Of a DNA stretch of 64,000 bases, positions 17,531 to 24,743 are shown one piece after another. The notes beneath the pieces are model-generated. The model searched no databases, was not told the origin of the DNA, and saw nothing but the letters and a program-made list of their open reading frames with translations. Each line of letters opens with the position of its first letter. The stretch's first letter is position 1. The position numbers were made by a program, and so were the translations under genes. The stretch is from the NCBI GenBank assembly GCA_049511415.1, contig JBEKYC010000006.1, forward strand, positions 186,001 through 250,000. The letters run 5' to 3'. The DNA comes from Bog-159 sp049511415. Lineage in GTDB: Bacteria > Acidobacteriota > Terriglobia > Bryobacterales > Bryobacteraceae.

Positions 17531-18832
17531 TTATGCGTCCAGGGGTAGATCCATCCGCACACGCAGCCCGGGTGACGCGTTCTCCGCCGTGATGCGCCCG
17601 TGATGCGCCACCAGCGCCCGGTGCGCGATCGCCAACCCCAGTCCCACCCCGCCGGTTTGACTGTCCCGCGACCCGTCAACGCGGAAGAACGGTTGGAAGA
17701 TCCTGGGCAGCATCTCGTCCGGTACGCCGGGACCATAATCGCGAATCGCAATCACCGCCATGCCGTCCGCCGATGCCAGCTTCACATCGACGGCGGTTCC
17801 CTGCGGCGCATAGCGTATGGCGTTGCGCAAGACATTCTCCACGGCGCGCCGCAGCAATTCGCGATCGGCCTGAACCTTAAGGGCGCCGCTGGTCTCCCAA
17901 TGGAGCCGGCACCCGCGCGCATCGGCCTCCACCCGGCCTGCTTCCATTAACTCCTCCACCAATCCCTCTACGTCCACTTCATCCACGCGCCGTGCCGAGG
18001 GATCGCCCTCCACGCGCGTCACTTCAACCAGCGCGCCCACCAGGTTGGTCAACCGCTCGATCTCTTTCTTTATGCGCGCCGCGGCGGCATCCCGGTCCGT
18101 GGCGGTCCGGCTTAACTCCGCCGCGAAACTCAGGCGCGCCAGCGGCGAGCGCAGTTCGTGCGAGATGTCTTGCAACAGGCGCCGCTCCGCGGTGAGCAGA
18201 GTCTCTATGCGCTCCGCCATCTGATCGAACGCGCGCGACACATCGCCGATCTCATCCCGCCGCCCGGAAGCCACGCGCGCCGAAAGATCGCCCCGGCCGA
18301 AGCGTTCGACCGTGTGAGCCAATGCTCGCAAGGGCGACGCGATGTTTACCGCCAGCAGCCAGCACAGCAATGCCACCACCAGCAGAATCAGCCCGTAATA
18401 GGGCAGAAAACTCCAGCGCGTAAATGGCGGGCGTCCGGTTGCGATGAGCCTGTATAAGCCATTCTTGGATCGGGCGACGAACACGAAACGGTCGCCCAGC
18501 GGGTGCGGCACGTTCCATTCCCCATGCGCGGTAGCTATCAGCGCCGAATGGTCCGCGCCCGTCGTCAGATCTTTGCCGTTGGCATCCGTGAAGAAATGTT
18601 CCGGGCCGAAATAAGCCTGCAGCCTGCGCAAGTAACGCGCGAGAGCCTCCGGTCCGCCGCTGCGATACGTTTCCTCCGCCTCATCCACCTGGAATGCAAC
18701 CGTACGCTCGAACGGCCCGTTCTTACCGGAAAACCGCATAGCCAGGGCGCCTGAAATGAACAGATAGGCCGCCAACGCCAAAAGTAGGGTCCCGAGGCTC
18801 CAGAGCAGGATTTTGGCGAAGACCGTTCTCAT
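17531..18832 (-). CDS. CpxA-like membrane sensor histidine kinase
   Basis: 433 residues with TM1 at ~7-29, a periplasmic sensor loop of ~113 residues, TM2 at ~143-165, HAMP at ~160-213, His225 in LLQDISHELRSPLARL, and a HATPase with VLRNAIRYAP, DYGPGVPDE and GVGLGLAI. The layout and the ERRLLQDISHELRSPL box match the CpxA branch, whose members usually sense envelope stress. The start overlaps the upstream response regulator by four bases, which marks them as a cognate pair. The signal cannot be told from sequence. Confidence 0.92.
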   Translation of the reverse strand: MRTVFAKILLWSLGTLLLALAAYLFISGALAMRFSGKNGPFERTVAFQVDEAEETYRSGGPEALARYLRRLQAYFGPEHFFTDANGKDLTTGADHSALIATAHGEWNVPHPLGDRFVFVARSKNGLYRLIATGRPPFTRWSFLPYYGLILLVVALLCWLLAVNIASPLRALAHTVERFGRGDLSARVASGRRDEIGDVSRAFDQMAERIETLLTAERRLLQDISHELRSPLARLSFAAELSRTATDRDAAAARIKKEIERLTNLVGALVEVTRVEGDPSARRVDEVDVEGLVEELMEAGRVEADARGCRLHWETSGALKVQADRELLRRAVENVLRNAIRYAPQGTAVDVKLASADGMAVIAIRDYGPGVPDEMLPRIFQPFFRVDGSRDSQTGGVGLGLAIAHRALVAHHGRITAENASPGLRVRMDLPLDA

Positions 18833-19524
18833 GCGCCCGCCTCTTCAGGCGCGGCCGCGAAGAGGTAGCCGACGCCGCGCACGGTCCGGATCTGCACGCG
18901 CTGGCTGGTCTCGAGCTTCTTGCGCAGATGGCTGATATGCACGTCCAGCGACCTTTCATAAGGCGTAGACTCGCGCTGGTATAACATCGCCGCAAGCTCA
19001 TTGCGCGAGACCACCCGCCCTGCCGCGCGCACCAGAAAATCCAGAATGTCGAATTCAATGGCAGTCAGGTCCGCCGGTGCGCCCTCCACCCAAACTTCCC
19101 GCGTTTGCGAATTCACCCGCACGCCGCCGGCCTCGGCAATCTGCGGCTGCGCGGCGGCCTGGCCCGCACGCCGCAGCACTGCCCGCATGCGCGCCAGCAA
19201 CTCCTCGGGACCGAATGGCTTCGGCAGGTAATCATCCGCGCCCGCATTCAGGCCGGCGATTCGATCCAACTGCGCCGTGCGCGCCGTCAGCATGATCACC
19301 GGGACCGCGCTGCGTTTGCGAATCTGCTTCAATAGCTCGAAACCATCCAGCACCGGCAGCATCACGTCCAGGATCACCAGGTCGTAGCCGCCTTCCAGCG
19401 CGCGCGCCAATCCGCCGGGCCCATCGTGCGCCGGCTCCACGGCGAATTCGTGCTGGGCAAAGAAGTCCGCCATGAGACCGCACAGATCCACATCGTCGTC
19501 CACCAGAAGAACTCGTCTCACCAC
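18829..19524 (-). CDS. CpxR/OmpR-family response regulator
   Basis: 231 residues: receiver (acidic cluster DDD at 9-11, phospho-acceptor Asp53 in VILDVMLPVLDG, Lys in YLPKPFGPEEL) and a C-terminal winged helix (~135-225; LTAIEFDILDFLVRAAGRVV, SLDVHISHLRKKLE, IRTVRGVGYLF). Known for the family: the wing domain binds direct repeats at target promoters. A GTG at 19524 starts it. Overlap with the kinase start is ATGA. The divergent TonB receptor starts 95 bp away and is a natural candidate target. Confidence 0.93.
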   Translation of the reverse strand: MVRRVLLVDDDVDLCGLMADFFAQHEFAVEPAHDGPGGLARALEGGYDLVILDVMLPVLDGFELLKQIRKRSAVPVIMLTARTAQLDRIAGLNAGADDYLPKPFGPEELLARMRAVLRRAGQAAAQPQIAEAGGVRVNSQTREVWVEGAPADLTAIEFDILDFLVRAAGRVVSRNELAAMLYQRESTPYERSLDVHISHLRKKLETSQRVQIRTVRGVGYLFAAAPEEAGA

Positions 19525-19619
19525 TTCTGTTGTAACTCAGAAAGCCGCGCGGAATCGCTCCTTTTACAAAACTTAAGATTCCTGCGAACGATTTTCGAGT
19601 CTACTGGAATTGAGACCAC

Positions 19620-22553
19620 ATGAAACAGCCTCGGGCGCTGATTGCCCTCACGTTATCTCTATACTTTAGTGCTTTCGCCCAGACCGCGCCGAACCTGCGC
19701 GGCGTGGTCACCGATCCATCCGGCGCATCCGTGCCCGGTGCGCTGGTGCAACTGCGCGGCCCCGGCGTTGATCGACGCGCCCAGACCGACAACGCCGGCA
19801 AGTATGCCTTCGACGCCGTCAAACCCGGCAAGTACACGGTCCGCTTCATTGCCCAGGGTTTTACGCTCATGGAGCGCAAGAATGTCGAGATCGTGGATTC
19901 CGCGACATTGGACGCACAGTTGACCATCGCCTCCGAAAGCCAGGTGGTCAACGTGGAAGCCGAGGCCAATAACGTCAGCACCGACACGGCCGAAAACGGC
20001 GATGCACTGGTTCTCAAAGAGAAAGAACTGGCCGCTCTTTCCGACGATCCGGATGAGCTTTCGCAGCAGTTGCAGGCGCTGGCCGGTCCAGGCGGCGGTC
20101 CCGACGGCGCGCAGATTTATATCGACGGATTCACCGGTGGCAACCTGCCTCCCAAATCGTCCATCCGCGAGGTGCGCATCAACTCAAATCCCTACGCGCC
20201 GGAATTCGACCGGCCGGGATTCGGCCGCATCCAGATCTTCACCAAGCCGGGCAGCGACACGTTTCGCGGCCAGGCATTTATGCAGTACAACAAGGAAGCG
20301 CTCAATTCGCGCAGCCCGCTGCTCGATCAATCCAAGCGTCCGCCCTATCAGCAGCGATTCTTCGGCGGCAGCTTCAGCGGACCAATCAAGAAATCCAAAG
20401 CGTCTTTCGGATTCGACGCCGAGCATCGCACCATCGATGAGAACGCTTTCATTCTGGCAACCACGCTCGATAGCAACCTGAATCCGCTGACGATCAACCA
20501 GGCGATCCTGACGCCGCAGTTCCGCACCACTCTTGCCCCGCGCCTGGATTATTCCATCAACAGCAACAACAGCCTCACTGTCCGTTATCAGAACACGCGC
20601 GTGGAACTGGACAAAGAAGGCGTGGGTAGTTTCAGCCTGGCGGATCAGGCTTACAACCAGGCCAGTTCCGAAAACACTCTGCAGGTGACTGAAAACGCGG
20701 TGCTGAGCGCCAATGCCATCAACGAGACGCGCTTTCAGTTCATGCGCTCGGCTTTGAACAACGTAGCGGACAACGCTACCCCCGCGCTCATTGTGCAGGG
20801 CGCGTTTCAATCCGGCGGCCCTCAAATCGGCAATTCCTCCACCATCACGAATAACTGGGAATTGACGAATACTTCCACGTACACCAAGGGCCGGCACGTA
20901 TTCAAGTGGGGTGGACGCGTGCGCCAGTCGTTCCTGGATGACACTTCGCTCAATAACTTCGGCGGCACATTCACGTTCTTCGGCGGCATCGGACCGGAAT
21001 TAGACGCGGAAAATCAGCCCATTGCCGGTACGTCCGAAGAGTTAACTGCCCTCCAGGTCTATCAGCGGACGCTGCTCTTCGAGCAGGCGGGCTGGAACGC
21101 TGCCGCGATCCGCGCTGCGGGTGGCGGAGCCACGCAGTTCAGCTTGAATGCCGGCATTCCCGCCGCACTCCTGAATCAACTCGATGCCGGCCTCTTCGTG
21201 AACGACGATTGCCGTGTGCGGCCCAACCTTACGTTCAGCTATGGACTGCGCTACGAGGCCCAGACCAACATCGGAGACCACGGCGATTTCGCGCCGCGTC
21301 TGGCGATGGCGTGGGGCGTGGATGGCGGTGCCAACAAGGCGGCCAAAACCGTACTCCGCGCCGGTTTCGGTGTGTTCTACGACCGCATCGGAATCACGGA
21401 TTCGCTAAACGCCCTGCGCTACAACGGCCTCACTCAACAGTCGTATCTGATTCTGAATCCCGATTTCTTCCCGACCGTACCGTCTCTCGCCTCGCTCTCC
21501 GATAACGCACAGCCGCAGCAGTTACAACAGATCGATGGCGGCATTAAAGCTCCTCGCAACTATCAGGGCAGCATTGGACTAGACCGGCAGATCAACCAAC
21601 ATTTCCGCCTCAACGCGACCTATGTGGAAAGCCGCGGCGTGCATCTGGAACGGGCCGTGGATATCAACGCGCCCATCGACGGAGTCTACCCATATGGCAA
21701 CCCAGGCCAACGGCTGCTGACCGAATCCGTCGGTTTCAGCCGGTCGCACATGTTATTTGTCAGTCCGAACGTGAACGTCGGCAGAATATTCCTGTTCGGA
21801 TTCTATGGGCTGTCTTACGGCATGGACGATAATGAGGGCGCCCCTGCCAACCCGTACGATCTGCACGCCGAGTGGGGACCCTCCTCCTTCTCCGATATCC
21901 ATCACCGCCTGCTTCTGGGCAGCAGTCTGCCTCTGCCCCTCAAATTCACCATCAGCCCGTTTTTTCTGGTGCAGAGCGGGACGCCATACGACATCACCAC
22001 CGGCATCGATCTGAACGGCGACGGTTTTGCCGCCGAACGGCCGGCCTTGGTGGCGGGTCTGAACGCGGCCACTTGCAGCGGTGGCAGCTTGATCTACGCC
22101 ACTGGATACGGCTGCTTCAACCTGGAACCCGCGGCCGGCGCAACCACCATCGGCCGCAATTCCGGCCGCGGTCCGGGCATGATCAACCTCGGGTTAAGAT
22201 TGGCGCGCACCTGGTCCTTCGGCCACAGTGGCGAGTCCGGATCGCCGCAAGGCATGATGGGGCCACCTCCCGGCGGTGGCGGCATGCGCGGTGGTGGCGG
22301 CCCCCCCGGTGGTGGCCCTCCCGGCGGCGGACCGCCTCCCGGCATGTTCGGCGCGGCGAGTGGACACAAGTACAATCTGACTCTCAGCGTCAATGCCCGC
22401 AATGCCCTGAACCATCCAAACTATGGGACGCCGGACGGGGATCTGACCTCGCCATACTTCGGCGAATACCGCAGCCTCGCCGGCTTCGGTCCGTTTGGTT
22501 CACCGAGCACCTACAATCGCAAGATCGACCTGCAGCTCCGGTTCGCCTTCTGA
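19620..22553 (+). CDS. TonB-dependent receptor-like outer-membrane protein with carboxypeptidase-regulatory domain
   Basis: 977 residues. The signal peptide ends near SAFAQ, and a carboxypeptidase-regulatory (transthyretin-like) domain covers ~25-105 (LRGVVTDPSGASVPGALVQL). A plug-like segment follows (~130-230) with VRINSNPYAPEFDRPGFGR, then a long barrel with many aromatic-ended beta strands, ending ...KIDLQLRFAF with a terminal Phe, as outer-membrane barrels do. A Gly/Pro run occupies roughly residues 877-906, inside a barrel loop. The architecture matches Oar-like receptors, which are numerous in acidobacteria and import or export large substrates. The substrate is unknown. It diverges from the CpxA/CpxR-like operon and ends 14 bp before a long palindromic repeat. 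Confidence 0.88.
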   Translation: MKQPRALIALTLSLYFSAFAQTAPNLRGVVTDPSGASVPGALVQLRGPGVDRRAQTDNAGKYAFDAVKPGKYTVRFIAQGFTLMERKNVEIVDSATLDAQLTIASESQVVNVEAEANNVSTDTAENGDALVLKEKELAALSDDPDELSQQLQALAGPGGGPDGAQIYIDGFTGGNLPPKSSIREVRINSNPYAPEFDRPGFGRIQIFTKPGSDTFRGQAFMQYNKEALNSRSPLLDQSKRPPYQQRFFGGSFSGPIKKSKASFGFDAEHRTIDENAFILATTLDSNLNPLTINQAILTPQFRTTLAPRLDYSINSNNSLTVRYQNTRVELDKEGVGSFSLADQAYNQASSENTLQVTENAVLSANAINETRFQFMRSALNNVADNATPALIVQGAFQSGGPQIGNSSTITNNWELTNTSTYTKGRHVFKWGGRVRQSFLDDTSLNNFGGTFTFFGGIGPELDAENQPIAGTSEELTALQVYQRTLLFEQAGWNAAAIRAAGGGATQFSLNAGIPAALLNQLDAGLFVNDDCRVRPNLTFSYGLRYEAQTNIGDHGDFAPRLAMAWGVDGGANKAAKTVLRAGFGVFYDRIGITDSLNALRYNGLTQQSYLILNPDFFPTVPSLASLSDNAQPQQLQQIDGGIKAPRNYQGSIGLDRQINQHFRLNATYVESRGVHLERAVDINAPIDGVYPYGNPGQRLLTESVGFSRSHMLFVSPNVNVGRIFLFGFYGLSYGMDDNEGAPANPYDLHAEWGPSSFSDIHHRLLLGSSLPLPLKFTISPFFLVQSGTPYDITTGIDLNGDGFAAERPALVAGLNAATCSGGSLIYATGYGCFNLEPAAGATTIGRNSGRGPGMINLGLRLARTWSFGHSGESGSPQGMMGPPPGGGGMRGGGGPPGGGPPGGGPPPGMFGAASGHKYNLTLSVNARNALNHPNYGTPDGDLTSPYFGEYRSLAGFGPFGSPSTYNRKIDLQLRFAF

Positions 22554-22567
22554 CAGGAAGAAACTGA

Positions 22568-22638
22568 GGCCACTGATAAGCACAGATGCACACAGATAAA
22601 AAGGTTTTATCCGTGTTTATCTGTGTTCATCTGTGGCC
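22568..22638. repeat. long imperfect palindromic intergenic element, copy 1
   Basis: The arms begin and end with GGCC: the left arm runs GGCCACTGATAAGCACAG..., the right arm ends ...GTTCATCTGTGGCC, around a short AGGT centre. Each arm is built from short direct repeats of ACAGAT(A/G) or its complement. It lies between convergent genes, so as RNA it would fold into a hairpin for both transcripts. A related copy lies at 61182-61245. It could be a mobile palindromic (REP-like) element that doubles as a terminator. Confidence 0.75.
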
Positions 22639-22653
22639 AAATAAACGTTTGCT

Positions 22654-23205
22654 CTAACCCAGATACATCACGTGAACGTAAGTCCCTGTTCGCGTGTTAT
22701 ACGCAATATACCAGCCCGGATCGTCCGGATCGTCGTAGATCACGATGGTATCGGAATCCCACAACCAGTCACTCACGTACTGCAGGTCCATCGGTGCGAC
22801 GCTGAAGTAGAAGCCCGCAAACCAGAAACGGTCCGGGCCGCCGCCCTCCAACCGATAGACATGCTCCGCCCCAATTCCGCCGCGAAACCTTCCGTGCGCC
22901 CAAGGGTGCTCCAAATGTAGTCGCGCATCGCCTGACGCGTTACCGACCCACTCGCCATTGTGATGTACGTGCGGCGCCGCCGGATGGCCCTCCATGTCCG
23001 GTGCACGATGCTCCTGCGGTGCGGCCGGGTGCTCGGTTACCCGCGGCGGACCGTGCGGCGGAATGTACCCTCCGCCAACGTCGGGACGTGCCTGACGCTC
23101 CGGCGCGGAATGGTTATCCTCCCGACGATCTTGCGCGCCACCGATAAAAGTGGCGATCATCAGCACCAGCGCTCCTATCAAAACCGGTCGAATGTTTCTC
23201 GACAT
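22654..23205 (-). CDS. exported His/Pro-rich protein of unknown function
   Basis: 183 residues. A signal peptide (MSRNIRPVLIGALVLMIATF) is followed by a His/Pro-rich, probably disordered stretch (~30-85; HPAAPQEHRAPDMEGHPAAP). An ordered C-terminal domain has FWFAGFYFSVAP, VSDWLWDSDTIVIYDDPDDP and GWYIAYNTRTGTYVHVMYLG. I recognise this C-terminal part as a family seen in acidobacteria, of unknown function. GGAGG sits 6 bases before the ATG at 23205; the longer frame upstream is not supported. The His-rich region could bind metal, which is only a guess. Confidence 0.72.
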   Translation of the reverse strand: MSRNIRPVLIGALVLMIATFIGGAQDRREDNHSAPERQARPDVGGGYIPPHGPPRVTEHPAAPQEHRAPDMEGHPAAPHVHHNGEWVGNASGDARLHLEHPWAHGRFRGGIGAEHVYRLEGGGPDRFWFAGFYFSVAPMDLQYVSDWLWDSDTIVIYDDPDDPGWYIAYNTRTGTYVHVMYLG

Positions 23206-23305
23206 GTTTACCTCCACGCATACCCGAAGCAACTGACCTGCCACCTCCGCTGTGCACTGATTCTCGCAGTGGCGATATAAGTGCTGAACGGCCACCGGGG
23301 TTGCT

Positions 23306-23641
23306 ATGAAGTTTCTATTACTGCTCGCTGTGATCGGATCGCTGATTGGTTGCCGGACCAACGAATCACCCGAGGGACAAGTCCACGACCTGGAGATCTC
23401 CGCCCAAGTGAGGTCGAAGCTGGCCTCGGACGTGGGCCTATCCAGTGTGACCAACATCTCCATCAACTCGACCAACGGAGTGGTCACACTGTCCGGCCAG
23501 GTTGACTCCGAAGACGCAAAGACAAAAGCCGAGAACGTGGCAAGATCCGTGCCAAAAGTCGTGCGCGTCGTGAATAATCTACAAGTTGCTACTCAGAAAG
23601 TGGGTTCCGTATGCTTTGGACGATCTTTGTCGTATTGCTAG
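23306..23641 (+). CDS. BON-domain lipoprotein
   Basis: 111 residues. Lipobox LIGC with Cys16 predicts a lipid-anchored protein. A single BON domain follows (~28-95): SAQVRSKLASDVGLSSVTNI, NGVVTLSGQVDSED, AKTKAENVARSVPKVVRVVN. BON domains occur in osmotic-shock and envelope proteins such as OsmY and are thought to bind membranes or phospholipids. The last 12 or so residues overlap the start of the small membrane protein gene at 23611, so the pair is almost certainly one transcript. The pairing suggests an envelope stress role. Confidence 0.87.
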   Translation: MKFLLLLAVIGSLIGCRTNESPEGQVHDLEISAQVRSKLASDVGLSSVTNISINSTNGVVTLSGQVDSEDAKTKAENVARSVPKVVRVVNNLQVATQKVGSVCFGRSLSYC

Positions 23642-23760
23642 TGCTCTGGTTGTTGGGTCTGGTGACCTCGTATACACTCGGCGGATTCATCCACATCCTG
23701 CTGGTGATCGCTCTGGTTGTTCTGGTGATTCAGTTGATCACCGGCCGCCGCGCCCTGTGA
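23611..23760 (+). CDS. Lmo0937-family small membrane protein
   Basis: A 49-residue protein with two closely spaced hydrophobic helices (LWTIFVVLLVLWLLGLVTS and FIHILLVIALVVLVIQLI), starting MLWTIF and ending GRRAL. The LWLLGLVTSYTLGGFIHILL core matches the widespread Lmo0937/DUF5670 family, whose function is unknown but which often sits beside stress genes. The ATG at 23611 lies inside the 3' end of the BON gene in another frame, giving a 31-base overlap that suggests translational coupling. It would be missed by length-filtered gene callers. Confidence 0.85.
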   Translation: MLWTIFVVLLVLWLLGLVTSYTLGGFIHILLVIALVVLVIQLITGRRAL

Positions 23761-23798
23761 TCCTGCTGGGCTCCGATCCATGCGGCGCATCATGCGGA

Positions 23799-23811
23799 TA
23801 TAATCGCCATT
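23799..23811 (+). promoter_or_regulatory. possible -10 box placed for a leaderless fabD transcript
   Basis: A consensus TATAAT (23799-23804) lies directly before the TTG start of fabD at 23811, with no ribosome-binding site between them. Transcription would start at or within a base or two of the start codon. No good -35 was found. Confidence 0.35.
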
Positions 23812-24737
23812 TGACACCCAAAACCGCGTTCCTTTTTCCGGGACAGGGGTCCCAATTTGCCGGAATGGGCAAGAGTCTTGCCGCGCAGCACGCCGCGGCG
23901 CGCGCTGTATTTGAAGAGGCCGACGACGCGCTGGGTTTCGCGCTCTCCACGCTGTGCTTCGAAGGCCCCGAAGATGCGTTGAAGCTGACCAAGAACACGC
24001 AGCCGGCCTTGCTGACTGTCTCCATAGCCGCGGCCCGGGTGCTGGCTGAGCGCGGATTCGCCCCCGACTATGTCGCCGGCCACAGCCTGGGCGAATACTC
24101 CGCGCTCGTGGCTGCCGGCAGTCTCCAATTTGCCGAAGCCGTGCGCCTGGTCCGCCAGCGCGGCCGCTACATGCAGGAAGCCGCGCCGTCCGGAATTGGC
24201 GCCATGGCTGCTCTGCTGCGTCTGCCCGAAGGATCCCTGGCCGGTATCCTGGATCAGGCTGGGCAGGGCGAGGTCGTGAGCGCGGCCAACCTGAACGCAC
24301 CCGACCAGATCGTGATTGCAGGGCACACAGGCGCCGTGAATCGCGCGGTCGATTTGGCCAAGGCGGCTGGCGCGCGCCGCGCCATTCTGTTGCCGGTAAG
24401 CGCGCCGTTCCATTGCGCCTTGATGCAGCCCGCGCAGGAGCGCCTCGCCATCGATCTCAACGCCGCGACCTTCGCCGATCTGATCTGCCCGTTGGTGAAC
24501 AACTGGCAAGCGCAAGAGGTACAGACGGGCGCGGGAGCCAGGCAAGGCCTTTACGAGCAGGTGCCCAACCCGGTCCGTTGGGTGGAGACCATTAGGCGCC
24601 TGGCGGCGCTCGGCGTCACGCGTTTCATCGAAGTAGGCGCCGGCGGCGTGCTCACCGGCCTGCTGCGCTCCATCGATCCCAGCCTGCAGGGCTTTCGCTG
24701 CGGCGAAGCCTCGGAACTCGACAGGCTTACAATATGA
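23811..24737 (+). CDS. fabD: malonyl-CoA:ACP transacylase
   Basis: 308 residues, normal length for FabD. It moves malonyl groups from CoA to acyl carrier protein for fatty acid synthesis in the cytosol. Visible motifs: the N-terminal FLFPGQGSQFAGMG, the nucleophile elbow GHSLGEYSALVAAG with Ser92, the oxyanion/substrate segment VRQRGRYMQE, SAPFHCALMQPA with the catalytic-type His, and C-terminal GAGGVLTGLL. The longer reading frame back to 23586 overlaps other genes and is not FabD-like, so the TTG at 23811, directly before TPKTAFLFPGQG, is the best start. Other fab genes are not next to it, which is unusual for a fabD. Confidence 0.92.
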   Translation: MTPKTAFLFPGQGSQFAGMGKSLAAQHAAARAVFEEADDALGFALSTLCFEGPEDALKLTKNTQPALLTVSIAAARVLAERGFAPDYVAGHSLGEYSALVAAGSLQFAEAVRLVRQRGRYMQEAAPSGIGAMAALLRLPEGSLAGILDQAGQGEVVSAANLNAPDQIVIAGHTGAVNRAVDLAKAAGARRAILLPVSAPFHCALMQPAQERLAIDLNAATFADLICPLVNNWQAQEVQTGAGARQGLYEQVPNPVRWVETIRRLAALGVTRFIEVGAGGVLTGLLRSIDPSLQGFRCGEASELDRLTI

Positions 24738-24743
24738 AGTGCC

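Noticed and set aside
22094..22402. Pro-rich minus-strand frame opposite the Gly/Pro run of the first TonB receptor
   Set aside because: Low-complexity mirror of the receptor loop; no independent support.
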